A stretch of 64,000 nucleotides of DNA from Salinarchaeum sp. IM2453 (GCF_019693215.1 NZ_CP081183.1:623226-687225), one strand, 5' to 3'. Shown: positions 15,367 through 25,149, counted from the first letter of the stretch. Notes: generated from the sequence alone by a model not told the origin. A program made the numbers and translations.

Positions 15367-16580
15367 CTTCCTGTTTCCACGACGCGCTTTGCAGGAACAA
15401 CCGCAGTTCCCGCAGGGAGCGCAGGCTCCACAGGCGTTGATTCGGAGTGTCCCATTCCTAGTTCAGAAAGACCGCGAAAAAGAACATTCAACGCGGCATT
15501 CAAATCTCTATCCGCTTCAAACCCACATGATGGACACGAATGTTCACGTATCCACAGTGGTTTATCTGTCTCCACACCACACTCTGCACACTCTTTGGTC
15601 GTCCCCCTTGGGTCAACCGCAACGAAGTGCGTTCCCTCTCGCTCACACTTGTATTCCAGTAGTTCGGTGAAGGTATTCCACGCCGCAGACGCCGTGTTGC
15701 GGCTGTTGCGCGGCGATTCCAGCATTCCTTTCACGTTGAGGTCTTCAACAGCCACAAGGTCATACTCCCGAGCGTAGTATGCCGAGAGTTTGTGCAGGAA
15801 ATCACGCCGCTTACGCTTGATTTGCTGATGACACTCTGCTACTGTCTGGCGTTGTTTCTCCCAGTTGTTCGACCGATGTTCTTTGCGCGAGAGACTCCGT
15901 TGCTCCCGTTCCAAGCGGTCGCGCTCGTCCGAAAGGTCAAGTGAGCCAACTGCCACACCGTCCGTATCGTGGGCGTACTTCAGAATCCCCACGTCAATGC
16001 CAACCATGTCGTCAGTGTTAATCTCATCCAGTGACGGTTTCTCCGGTTTTTCTTTGTCGTCAACGGCGAGAGAAGCGTACCATTCTCCAGTGGGTTCTTT
16101 CTTGAGTGTGACTTCTTTGATTGTTTCATCGTCGGGGATGTCTCGGTGACACTCTATTGGAATATCCGCAAGTTTCGACAGTGAAAGGACAGTCTGGCCG
16201 TTCTTCTTGTCGAACTCGAAGCCAGACTGAACATACGTGAAACTGCGGAACTCTCTGGGAAGTTTCCAGTTGAGACTGCCGACGCTGTACCCTTTCTTTT
16301 TCAGTTCAGAGAGCGCTTTGATACTGTCTTCAATCCGCATGACAGCAGCTTGTGCGACCGTTGCGTACAGGTCGTTTAATTTATCCCACCAGTCTTTGAG
16401 GGCGGGAAGTTGGTCACGGACTTGTCGTACACGTTGATTGAGTGTTCCCGCCGATTCGGGAATTTTGTCAAACTCTCTGAGCGCGTGGTTGTAGAGTTGC
16501 CTACAGGTATCGCGGTGGTAATCCAACACCTCACGCTGTTGGTCAGTTGGTTTGAGTTGGAATCTGTAGGCGTAGTGCAT
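15324..16580 (-). CDS. tnpB: TnpB, RNA-guided nuclease of an IS1341-type element
   Basis: 418 aa. The RuvC-like triad is intact: Asp in GIDVGILKYA, Glu in VAVEDLNVKGM and Asp in FEADRDLNAALN. A four-Cys zinc finger (CAECG, CPSCG) lies between the last two. The N-terminus MHYAYRFQLKPTDQQ and the WED/REC-like region are complete, so the protein is probably functional. Four bases separate its ATG from the stop of the small DUF2080 gene upstream. No Y1 transposase (TnpA) is present, so mobility would need one in trans. TnpB cleaves DNA at element-specific targets with a guide RNA from its 3' end. Confidence 0.93.
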   Translation of the reverse strand: MHYAYRFQLKPTDQQREVLDYHRDTCRQLYNHALREFDKIPESAGTLNQRVRQVRDQLPALKDWWDKLNDLYATVAQAAVMRIEDSIKALSELKKKGYSVGSLNWKLPREFRSFTYVQSGFEFDKKNGQTVLSLSKLADIPIECHRDIPDDETIKEVTLKKEPTGEWYASLAVDDKEKPEKPSLDEINTDDMVGIDVGILKYAHDTDGVAVGSLDLSDERDRLEREQRSLSRKEHRSNNWEKQRQTVAECHQQIKRKRRDFLHKLSAYYAREYDLVAVEDLNVKGMLESPRNSRNTASAAWNTFTELLEYKCEREGTHFVAVDPRGTTKECAECGVETDKPLWIREHSCPSCGFEADRDLNAALNVLFRGLSELGMGHSESTPVEPALPAGTAVVPAKRVVETGSPTLKKRPASAVSE

Positions 16581-16583
16581 TGG

Positions 16584-16724
16584 TTACTCGGTCGGTTCTG
16601 ATGTACGGACGATTTTCACGTCTGCGCCGCGCCAGCGTTTTGGGACGAGGACGTGTGCGCCGTTGCCGGTGGGTTTCACCTCGCCGTCGATGACTTCGTG
16701 GCCTTCAATTTCGTGTCTATCCAT
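16584..16724 (-). CDS. DUF2080 family transposon-associated small protein
   Basis: 46 aa, too short to be noticed by most gene callers. It begins MDRHEIEGHEVIDGEVKP and ends VKIVRTSEPTE; the middle GNGAHVLVPKRWRG is the most characteristic part. DUF2080 proteins are repeatedly found just upstream of haloarchaeal tnpB genes. They resemble AbrB/SpoVT-type small beta proteins, but no role is established. Start ATG at 16722-16724. Regulation of tnpB or of its RNA is plausible but unproven. Confidence 0.88.
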   Translation of the reverse strand: MDRHEIEGHEVIDGEVKPTGNGAHVLVPKRWRGADVKIVRTSEPTE

Positions 16725-16821
16725 CACCAGAGTTTAGACATTGTTTCAACATAAATCTGCCGGTTCGTGGGGCTGTGGGTTGAGTGGAGAACGTGTCTGA
16801 GGGACGAAGACGGCGGTGTAT

Positions 16822-16876
16822 CCCCTCCCTACTGCGCTACTCGGCCTTCGGCCTGCTTGCTCCTTGAGGAAGGGGG
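16822..16876 (-). repeat. Second IS1341-type end hairpin upstream of the TnpB element
   Basis: cccctccct (16822-16830) can pair with most of aggaaggggg (16867-16876), and the intervening layout (actcgg near the start, ctccttgagg at the end) is a diverged copy of the 15317-15366 hairpin. No coding remnant accompanies it. It may be the end of an older element into which, or next to which, the present one moved. The stretch 16725-16957 holds no gene. Confidence 0.5.
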
Positions 16877-16957
16877 CTTACCGCCTAAAATCAGCTAAAA
16901 AGAGAGCAATGAGCGGGCTATCAAATAAAGAAATCAGGTTTGCGAAAATTCGTGAAC

Positions 16958-19873
16958 TTACTGACGTAAGAGTTCTGAGATACTTAGATTCTCGTCAGTC
17001 TGCTGTTGCTGATAGAATAGGTATATTAGAAATGCGAGAATGACAAGAAGGATGATGAGAACCGGAATCAGCATCCACGTCGAGAAGAATCCATCTTCTT
17101 CTTCCTCGTCAACTTCGTCAGTGTCGTCTTCTTCAACATCAGCAGTAATTGCGAACAGCGAGAAGTCTGGTACCTCGGTGCGAAGCGTAATTACATCATC
17201 TGTCTCCTCAGTTGCAGTGATCTCGAGTGTTTCCCACGTTCCGGCGGTGTCGTTGTATCGAACGACAGACAGATTGTCAACATCACCATTGACATCATCA
17301 ACAGCATCAGTTGAGACATTCATCAGCGTGGAGCCGGATTGGTCAGTCGCAGCATCCGGAACGTCGAGTTGAGACGTAACAATAGTCTCATTGTCTCCAT
17401 CAAATGGTTCACCAACCTCCGGTGGAGTCTGGTTTAACAGTGTCGTTGTAACAGCACCACTGATTTCACCTTGAACACGGAGTTCCTCAAGTGATGTTGC
17501 ACCAGTAAATCCGTAAATGGTCTCATCAGCGTCTGAATCGTATGTTGGATCATTGTTTGTTTCGGCACGTTCTGCCGTCACGTTCTGTGAAATATTGACC
17601 AGATCACGAATATCATCTTCATCATCGAGTACGTCAGGGTTTGACAGAACTCGAAGTGACGCCGTGTCGTCATTGCCCTCGTATGTAGCCTCAATATCAA
17701 CGACGCCTGATCCCACCCCTGTGACTGTTGTATCATCAACCGAAGCAATGTCGTCATCGGCACTGGTGATGGTTGCGTCATCAGTTACGTCGATATCTGT
17801 ATCGTTACTGAGTTGTGCGGTCACGGTAGCTTCAGTTGTCCGGTCGACACGGATTTGATTAGCATCGAGTTCCAGTTCAATCTCCTCAACTGCAGCAACC
17901 ACACTCACCGTCGCCTCTGCAGAATCGTTGGCTGATGCAACAGTAAATATTACATCGCCAATATCATCGACAGCGGTTTCGTATGTAAATGTATTAGAGA
18001 ATGTATCACCAGCGCCAATCGTCACATTCTCTTCAGTAGCTTCGAGTTCATCATCAACAAGGAACTCAATATCCTGTGTTCCTTCAAGATCACCAGTGTT
18101 TTCAATTTCATAGTCAATCTCAATATCATCACCTTCGGTAACTTCGTCTGGTGAACCAGTGATGGAAACCTCAAAGTTCGGATCTGCTAAATCAAACGTG
18201 AGATTACGCTCAAATGTACCATCCTCGTAGTCAATCGGACTTTCTTCTGATGTAGGCCCATCTTCATCGCCAAATCTGAATGAAACCTCATCAGCATCAT
18301 CGGCACTAAGCGTTAACTTGGATGCAAACGCTCCCTCATCCGCATAGAACCCATCTTCATCGACTGTAGTGCTGTTTGATTCCACAATACCGTCGTCATC
18401 AAGAGCAACAGCGTAGATTTCAGTCCCTTCTTCTAATGGTTCATCATCACCATCCAATGCTTGACCATAATAGCCCGTCGGCAGCCCCGGGCTACCATCA
18501 GGACGGTCTGCGGGTTGAATACTAGTTGTTCCGACGGCACCAGAGGAACCAGACCCGTCATTTGCCGAGGAAGCAGTTGACGCAGTACTGGTACTTTGAG
18601 TAGTTGAATCGAAGGATACACTGCCATCATTGACTGACGCAGTGGCTTCATCATTTGCAGTTCTAATTGTTACATTGTACGGAGTATCAACATTATCAAC
18701 ATTGAATTCTGCATTGATAGATGCATCTGGATCTAAGTCTTTGACCAACTGCTGGTCTGTAAAGTCATTATCAATGACTTCAAGTGTCACGATCTGAGTT
18801 CCGCTGGCATCTCCGTCGTTGTTAATTGCTGCTTCGATAGTGTCGCCGTTGTCGTTCACAATCCCATCAATATCATCGATGAAGAACTCAGCAACATCAT
18901 TCTCAAGAACATCATTGAATCGTGCATCGGTGTTATACGAGGGATCATCAATAGTCCGCTCTCCAATTTCGTCATCAGCTTCTAACCAGTATGCTTCAAA
19001 CTCAGCAATTGGTCGATCAGGCTGATTAATCACGCCAAAATCAGCGTCATAAACTGTGAGATCATCATCGTCGAAGTCAATACCACCAAGGTCATCGTTG
19101 ATTGCTGCAGGAGTTTCATCTGGGTCAGAGATATTGTAGTTTGAGCCGACAAAATGCCAGCCTTCACTGATCGTTACCTCCTCATGGCCAGTCGAATCAT
19201 CATCGAATTCAAGCCCAAGTCGGGCATCAGCATCGGCGTCAAAGTACCATCCTTCGTGTAGATCTACCGTCTCAGTTGTGTACTCATCGGTTGGGCCATT
19301 ATCAGATGGCGTAACGTATGCATCTTCAGTCGGATCCCACTGGTAGCTTCCTGTCACGTTCTCTGTGTATAGGTCTGCATTCTGTGGTATCGAAACAGAG
19401 CTGAAGCCATTATCAGTGAGATTTCGCACTTCATGAACAATGCGGGTGCTTGTCGTCGCAACAGTCTCTACGTCATCAGAATTAGATTCATATAGCAGGT
19501 CAACAGACGCATCATCTGGATTACTCAGGTCATCAGGAAACACGCCCACATTGGTCGGATCAATTTCTGTATCAAATGTTCCGTCGGTGATATCATCATC
19601 GTTGATACTTGCAACTACGCTTTGTTCAATTGCAACATGATACTCGCCGTCAGTATTTGTAACACCATCAGCTGATACTGTGACAGTATCATCGTTAACA
19701 ACGCCAATAAAATCAGCATCAATTTCGAATGACTCTACTTCAACATCCGTTGATGACTGTGTTTCTGTCGGAGATGGGGCAGTAATGTTGACTGCACCAG
19801 CAGCGGCAAACAAAACGAGCACTGTCACAACGAGAAGAACGCGAAATGGTCTATGAGCCTGTGTATCTATCAT
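16958..19873 (-). CDS. Mosaic secreted surface protein combining modules A and B, membrane anchored
   Basis: About 971 aa from ATG 19871-19873 (MIDTQAHRPFR); a longer frame would add 19 residues before the signal peptide (core VLLVVTVLVLFAAAGAVNI). Module A (coding 18932-19408) has SSVSIPQNADLYTE, GWYFDADADARLGLEF, EGWHFVGSNYN and YWLEADD, as in the protein at 6852-9611. Module B (18182-18487) has YYGQALDGDDEPLEEGTEI and FERNLTF, as in the protein at 4489-6771. Then follow a CARDB-like domain (ENTGDLEGTQDIEF), a BIG2-like repeat, and a PGF-pre-PGF type domain (VVRYNDTAGTWETLEI to FSLFAI). An acidic linker, a transmembrane helix (MLIPVLIILLVILAFLIYLF) and a short cytoplasmic tail complete it. 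Function unknown. Confidence 0.82.
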   Translation of the reverse strand: MIDTQAHRPFRVLLVVTVLVLFAAAGAVNITAPSPTETQSSTDVEVESFEIDADFIGVVNDDTVTVSADGVTNTDGEYHVAIEQSVVASINDDDITDGTFDTEIDPTNVGVFPDDLSNPDDASVDLLYESNSDDVETVATTSTRIVHEVRNLTDNGFSSVSIPQNADLYTENVTGSYQWDPTEDAYVTPSDNGPTDEYTTETVDLHEGWYFDADADARLGLEFDDDSTGHEEVTISEGWHFVGSNYNISDPDETPAAINDDLGGIDFDDDDLTVYDADFGVINQPDRPIAEFEAYWLEADDEIGERTIDDPSYNTDARFNDVLENDVAEFFIDDIDGIVNDNGDTIEAAINNDGDASGTQIVTLEVIDNDFTDQQLVKDLDPDASINAEFNVDNVDTPYNVTIRTANDEATASVNDGSVSFDSTTQSTSTASTASSANDGSGSSGAVGTTSIQPADRPDGSPGLPTGYYGQALDGDDEPLEEGTEIYAVALDDDGIVESNSTTVDEDGFYADEGAFASKLTLSADDADEVSFRFGDEDGPTSEESPIDYEDGTFERNLTFDLADPNFEVSITGSPDEVTEGDDIEIDYEIENTGDLEGTQDIEFLVDDELEATEENVTIGAGDTFSNTFTYETAVDDIGDVIFTVASANDSAEATVSVVAAVEEIELELDANQIRVDRTTEATVTAQLSNDTDIDVTDDATITSADDDIASVDDTTVTGVGSGVVDIEATYEGNDDTASLRVLSNPDVLDDEDDIRDLVNISQNVTAERAETNNDPTYDSDADETIYGFTGATSLEELRVQGEISGAVTTTLLNQTPPEVGEPFDGDNETIVTSQLDVPDAATDQSGSTLMNVSTDAVDDVNGDVDNLSVVRYNDTAGTWETLEITATEETDDVITLRTEVPDFSLFAITADVEEDDTDEVDEEEEDGFFSTWMLIPVLIILLVILAFLIYLFYQQQQTDENLSISELLRQ

Positions 19874-20345
19874 GGTAGATCGGAGCTGTATGCTCTGAAG
19901 GAATGATCGATCCAACTGGTTTGCCACCAACCGGCCACAACGACAAGATGTGCGCTGGGTCTACCCGCAATGAAACTACAATCTGTAACGGGCCAACTTC
20001 CGAATCAGGTATACTGGGAGATCGGAGAGTAGGAAAACCCGGATGGCAATCATAACTCGTCGATGGGAATCTCTGTGCCGAGAAACCAGACGGTAGCAAG
20101 CCGAATAATGCGGAGGGCAAAGCAGGTCGATCAAAGGCAGAGTACCCCAGAAGCGACGGTGTCATCAATCCTATAGTCATATGCCAACGAGTAACAAAAG
20201 CATAATGGTGAAGGCATACACCACAGAATGGTTGGAAGAAAAGACCATACAACCAAAATAAAGGCCACTTTGCGTGTCGCCTCCGGTCAGCACCCGAAAC
20301 AACTGTTGAAACCAGCAGTATCGAGGATAGCGTGGCTATAGCGCC

Positions 20346-22745
20346 TTACTGCATTACTTTCTCCCACAGGATCAACGTTGGTGGCAAAACAAGGATTGCA
20401 GTCAGGAACGAGTACAGCACACTGATTGACATCAAGATCCCGAACTGGCCAAGAATTGGAATAATCGCCAAGATAAGTGCTGATGCACCACCAAGTGTAG
20501 TCAGCATACTACCAGTCAGTGCACCACCAGTACCACGAAGGGTTGTCATGAGTGCTTCGTAGCTATCATCTTCGTACTCATCGATAAACCGGTGGGTGAT
20601 ATGGACAGAATACGCCACTCCAACCCCGATTGTAATTGAGAGAATTGTTGCGGTCATTGCATTAAGTGGAATCCCAATCAGCGGCATTGTACCAACTAGT
20701 AGCACGACTGTCACGACAATCGGGACAAGGTTAGCCAGTCCGATGGAGGCATACCCTTCGAGGACGTGGTAGATGAACATTAAGAACAGTGCTGTGGCGA
20801 TCAGCGCAATGATCAGTCCCAGTATCGCAGAGTCAAAGATCAGATCACCAATTTGCTGGTAAACGACAATCGTACCGGCCGGAGTTGCTTCATAGGGATA
20901 ATCTGCGGCCATTGACTGGATGTCTTCGACGATTTCTTCGTCATCAGCATCGGCTTCAACATCATACTGGATCGTTGCATACCGATAATCGTCGGTGACA
21001 TATTCGCGGGCATCATCACCGTACTCTGACGCAAAGAGATCATCAAGTAATGGGCGGACGTTTTCATCCGGAGCTCCAGAGTCCGTCGTATCACTTGCTT
21101 CAAGTTTGTTTGCAAACTCGGGATCATCATCAGCGTAGCTGTGCATAACATCAATGATGCTCTGTGAATCCGCCATTCCCTCGTCGTCAGTGATTATCGT
21201 AGAAGGCGGATTCTCTCCAACGCGGTGCAGTTGCTCAAGACTACCATCAGCGTGCATCGGTCCTTTGATATAGAGCTCAACTTGGTCGTCATCACCGGAC
21301 GCAAAGGTGTCTTCGATATAGTTGATAATCTCCGTTGAAGAATACTCACCCGGTGTCATTGGATCAGGGAACTGATAGACATATGCCGGGAGATCCTCCG
21401 GTGGAAGGAAGTCATCATCGTCGAAGGTTGTATCAACCTGCACAGCTGCGATCCCACCACCGACGGTAATTAATCCAACAACGAGTAGCAATGCAATCGG
21501 AGCCTTGCGGCCGATGATTGCTCCTGCTGGCAGAATTTTGCCAAGCAGAGAATCTTCTGAACCAAGTGGCTGGGATCCAAATTCAGGAAGGTTGTATTGT
21601 TCCCGAAGGCGGTCAAGATAGACCTTCATTGCTGGGAAGAATATGCCAAAAATCAGGAACGTAAAGACCACGCCGAAGGCGGCAACCAATCCGAATTCAG
21701 CAATTGGCCCAAGATCACTGATTGCATTGGCACCGAATCCAATCATTGTTGTTCCGGCAACAATGAAAAACGCAACCAGAAGTTGGTCGGTTGCAGCATC
21801 CATACTCTGTCCAATATCTTGATCTTGCACTCGTTCTTCCCGATAGCGGTTAACAGCGTGAATGCCGAAGTCAACGCCAATTGCAAGTAACAATGGGGGA
21901 ATCGCAATCATCATCTCAGAGAATGGGACACCAGCAAGGCCGGTGAATCCAAACGTCCAGATAATGACCATCGCAAGCGATGTAAGACCAAGTAGTAGAT
22001 CAACCGGATCACGGTAGGCAACGATCAAAAACAGCAGGATAAGGACCACAACAACGGGGATTACAAGCCCAAGCGAATCGCCGATAATTGCATCGAACTC
22101 TTCATCGATTAACCCGTCAGAGAGCATCATGTACTCGCCAGGATAGGAATCGCTAACACGATCTGCGTACTGCTGGATTGTATCAGTATCGCCAGAGATA
22201 TCCAGAATAGTCAGTGATGCTGCTGCGGATTGATCTTCAGGATTATAATCTTCATCAAGTAAGTCATCCAGTCCAGTTTCTTCAAGAAGTTCCTCGGTTT
22301 CTCGTTCAACTGTACTATCGGGAGCTGCCTGCAGGACATCGTGTTGCTCCTGTGGCGTTTCAGCGGCTGGATCAATTGACTGGGCAACACCAGGAGCAAC
22401 ACCGGTAACACCCTCAACATCAAGTCCAGGGTGATCATCGATTTGTGCAATGACACGAAGATTTCGCTCAAGTCCATCGGGCGTGAGTACATTCTCATCG
22501 CGATGGATCATCTGAAGGCTGTTTGTATCCTCGCCATAGGGGGCAGTAAACTGATCATCAATATTTTCGCCTGCATCATATGCATCAACACCTTCAGCGA
22601 ATTCCTCAGTTCCTTCCTCTGCTTCAACATTGACAAGACCGACAGCAAAGACACCTGTCAGCGTGAGAAACAGGAGAATAATCAGTCCTGGATAGCGGAC
22701 AATCAGCGTTCCAAGCCTATCAAGGATATCTTCAACAGTACTCAT
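20346..22745 (-). CDS. RND-superfamily exporter, MMPL type
   Basis: 799 aa with two repeats of one helix, a large extracellular domain and five helices. The first repeat keeps the helix-4 motif GVDFGIHAVNRYREE. In the second the equivalent reads GVGVAYSVHITHRF, so the proton-relay Asp is Ala. Such asymmetry suggests that only one half couples to ion flow. It is 55 bp downstream of the COG1361-type protein and on the same strand, so they probably form an operon under the divergent TetR-family regulator. Members export lipids, hopanoids or hydrophobic compounds; cargo here is unknown. C-terminus complete (PPTLILWEKVMQ). Confidence 0.9.
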   Translation of the reverse strand: MSTVEDILDRLGTLIVRYPGLIILLFLTLTGVFAVGLVNVEAEEGTEEFAEGVDAYDAGENIDDQFTAPYGEDTNSLQMIHRDENVLTPDGLERNLRVIAQIDDHPGLDVEGVTGVAPGVAQSIDPAAETPQEQHDVLQAAPDSTVERETEELLEETGLDDLLDEDYNPEDQSAAASLTILDISGDTDTIQQYADRVSDSYPGEYMMLSDGLIDEEFDAIIGDSLGLVIPVVVVLILLFLIVAYRDPVDLLLGLTSLAMVIIWTFGFTGLAGVPFSEMMIAIPPLLLAIGVDFGIHAVNRYREERVQDQDIGQSMDAATDQLLVAFFIVAGTTMIGFGANAISDLGPIAEFGLVAAFGVVFTFLIFGIFFPAMKVYLDRLREQYNLPEFGSQPLGSEDSLLGKILPAGAIIGRKAPIALLLVVGLITVGGGIAAVQVDTTFDDDDFLPPEDLPAYVYQFPDPMTPGEYSSTEIINYIEDTFASGDDDQVELYIKGPMHADGSLEQLHRVGENPPSTIITDDEGMADSQSIIDVMHSYADDDPEFANKLEASDTTDSGAPDENVRPLLDDLFASEYGDDAREYVTDDYRYATIQYDVEADADDEEIVEDIQSMAADYPYEATPAGTIVVYQQIGDLIFDSAILGLIIALIATALFLMFIYHVLEGYASIGLANLVPIVVTVVLLVGTMPLIGIPLNAMTATILSITIGVGVAYSVHITHRFIDEYEDDSYEALMTTLRGTGGALTGSMLTTLGGASALILAIIPILGQFGILMSISVLYSFLTAILVLPPTLILWEKVMQ

Positions 22746-22800
22746 TGTATGGAAACGGCCGATGGATGCTTAGTGATCAGTACTACTGCCAAAGGGGGAT

Positions 22801-25059
22801 TCATGATCCTCGGAGTGATGGGATTGCGTCAAAGTATCGAAGTGCAATTGCGCCACCACCAACGAGAAGGATACCAAAGATCAGGGCAATCTGGATCCAG
22901 TTTCGCTCTTCGGCAGTGACATCAACAGGGACAGTGTACACATCTGAGAGCTGTGTGTCACCATCGCTGTCCTCATACTGGAAGTCAACCTCCGCAGGAT
23001 ATGTCTTCTCAACAGCAGTGCTGGAAGCATCAATCGTGAACTCAACAGTTGCCGTTTCATTAGCAGCAAGACTGTCGATAAACGCTTGATCGTCATCACT
23101 ACTCAGTGGATCTTCCGTGTAGAGCATCGCTTCAATATCTGTGACATCTTCATCAAGTTGGTTTGTCACTTCAAGCGTCAGGGTCTCACTGCCGTCGATT
23201 GGGACGCTGGCATCGATAATCTCGACATTAAACTCATCTCGTTCTGAATCAACATCCAGTGGAGCAAACAGCGGGGAAACTGTATATTGATCCCCATCGG
23301 TGTTTTCGTAATCTGTTTGTAATGAGAGGGCTCGTGGACCGGGTTCAGCGTCGCCGCTAACATCAACGCTTAGCGCAAATGATGTAGACTCACCAGCATC
23401 GAGCGTACCGATGTAGTAATTGTCTGTTTTGACTTCTACATTGTCGACATCTCCAACTGAGAAGTCCTCGATGTCGGTCTCTTCTGGTCGCAGAATGACA
23501 TGAGATAGTTCCTCGTCACCGACATTCGTGATGTTCCCTGTAATAGTGCTGGATTCACCAACATACAGATCTGCTTCCTCAATATCAACTGTAAAGTCCT
23601 GTGATGGAAGTACATCAGCACCGACTGTTGCTGAGGCTGATTCACGGTCAAGACCATCATCAGTTTCGTATTCAACGGTTGCACGAACCGGTAAGTTGTC
23701 ACTTGGCGCGTCACCATCAACCGTTATTGTGACATTGGCAGTGTGCGTGTCTCCTTCAGCCCACTCACCAATTTCGACTTCACTAGCTCCTTCTGGCAAT
23801 TCAGCATCAGGAGATTGCGCCTGAAATCCAACAACCGCATCGGAAATGTCGCCATAATCCTGATTTGTCAGCTCAACTGGGACCGTTCGTGTTTCACCAA
23901 CCCGGAGCGGATCACCACCGTAGTCAGCACTAAAGCGCTGTTCAGAGTCAACACTGACACCGGAAATCACAGCCCGAGATGTCCGGTCAGCACCGTCGTC
24001 TCGGTAGTCAACAGTCACTGCAAAGGTCGCATCATCAATTGGTGTTCCATCATCGGTCGTACCGGACACGGAGACACTGTGTTCCTCATCACTGCTCCAG
24101 TCACCAATGTATTCTTCATCTTGGCCACCGGTGATTGTCACGGCACTACTGAGGGATTGAACCTGGACAGTTGCATCAGAGATACTGTCTCCGGTGTTTT
24201 CAACATCAATATCAACAGTCCCTGTTTCGCCGTATCGGAGTGTCGAGGCATCAATATCGGCATCAAACTGTTGATCGTCATCAATTGGAACTGTTGTGAT
24301 CAGTTCTCGGGATTGCTGTGTGACACCATTTTCGTCCTTGAATTCAACGCTTGTCCGCAGTGGGACATCACCAGCAAGCGTTTCGTCTGTTACTTCAAGA
24401 TCAACCGAGAAGTCATCGGACTCGCCATCTGCAAGTTCATCAAGAGAGCGCTCAGTTGGTGCCAATACATCAACACCACTGATTGCTGGTTCAATATCTA
24501 CAGTAACATCGGATGCTGATTCATATCCCACATTTTCCAGTTCATAATCGATAGTTCCGGGCTCTCCAATCTGGATTTCACCGTCAGCATCACCAGTAAA
24601 GTACGCCTGTTCTTCAACCTGTAGTGTTACATCAACATCGGTTGACTGTCCTTCTTCATAGTACACTGTCATTGTCGTGTCAACAGTAGTATCGTCATTT
24701 CGCTCGTCAGCAAATCGAAGCGAATCATCCGCAACAACAGTGAATGATGTAGAAACAGTCGAGTTACTTGAAATACTGGACGTGATATATTGTTGTTCGG
24801 TTCGAACATCAAGCTCGTCTGGATCATCAGGAGACAACTCTGCACTGATATTCCCAACGGTGTTTGTCACACCGGTAGCCTCCTCCCCTCGGTACTGCAG
24901 GTCAATCGTGACTGTCTGTTCAGCACCGGGGTCAAGTTGAGGTTCTGGAACAAATGCACCAAAATCTTCATCTGTTTCATCGGCTGCCGCTGTTCCAGCA
25001 CCAAGTGCGGGAATTGCAAGCACAAAGAGACCAACGACTACCCAGCGGGTCATTCGCAT
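22801..25059 (-). CDS. COG1361/S-layer-domain surface protein (partner of the RND exporter)
   Basis: 752 aa. Signal peptide MRMTRWVVVGLFVLAIPALG with cleavage near GTAAADE. Five or so repeats of about 100-120 aa follow, each with elements like VGETRTVPVELTNQDYGDIS or VGESSTITGNITNVGDEEL. These are CARDB/COG1361-type beta-sandwich domains. A C-terminal transmembrane helix (IQIALIFGILLVGGGAIALR) anchors it outside the cell. COG1361 proteins are frequently next to MMPL exporters in archaea, and it could serve as the extracellular adaptor. First gene of the operon; its ATG lies 90 bp from that of the TetR gene. Confidence 0.85.
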   Translation of the reverse strand: MRMTRWVVVGLFVLAIPALGAGTAAADETDEDFGAFVPEPQLDPGAEQTVTIDLQYRGEEATGVTNTVGNISAELSPDDPDELDVRTEQQYITSSISSNSTVSTSFTVVADDSLRFADERNDDTTVDTTMTVYYEEGQSTDVDVTLQVEEQAYFTGDADGEIQIGEPGTIDYELENVGYESASDVTVDIEPAISGVDVLAPTERSLDELADGESDDFSVDLEVTDETLAGDVPLRTSVEFKDENGVTQQSRELITTVPIDDDQQFDADIDASTLRYGETGTVDIDVENTGDSISDATVQVQSLSSAVTITGGQDEEYIGDWSSDEEHSVSVSGTTDDGTPIDDATFAVTVDYRDDGADRTSRAVISGVSVDSEQRFSADYGGDPLRVGETRTVPVELTNQDYGDISDAVVGFQAQSPDAELPEGASEVEIGEWAEGDTHTANVTITVDGDAPSDNLPVRATVEYETDDGLDRESASATVGADVLPSQDFTVDIEEADLYVGESSTITGNITNVGDEELSHVILRPEETDIEDFSVGDVDNVEVKTDNYYIGTLDAGESTSFALSVDVSGDAEPGPRALSLQTDYENTDGDQYTVSPLFAPLDVDSERDEFNVEIIDASVPIDGSETLTLEVTNQLDEDVTDIEAMLYTEDPLSSDDDQAFIDSLAANETATVEFTIDASSTAVEKTYPAEVDFQYEDSDGDTQLSDVYTVPVDVTAEERNWIQIALIFGILLVGGGAIALRYFDAIPSLRGS

Positions 25060-25097
25060 TGTTGGTATGTATTATAACAAGTACCTTGATAATGTTT

Positions 25098-25113
25098 TTG
25101 ATTGATCAATCAA
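25098..25113. promoter_or_regulatory. 16-bp perfect palindrome, candidate TetR operator
   Basis: TTGATTGATCAATCAA is a perfect palindrome in the 90-bp gap between the divergent COG1361/RND operon and the TetR-family gene. It sits just upstream of a TATA-like gcttaaagta (25117-25126) that would serve the regulator gene (ATG 25150). A TetR dimer bound here could control both promoters. The palindrome is visible; binding is inference. Confidence 0.6.
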
Positions 25114-25149
25114 CAAAGCTTAAAGTACCCTGATTGGTGATATGGAGAC

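Noticed and set aside
23743-24519. 258-codon plus-strand frame
   Set aside because: Antisense of the COG1361 repeat gene; rich in Cys, Asn and Ile, not halophilic.
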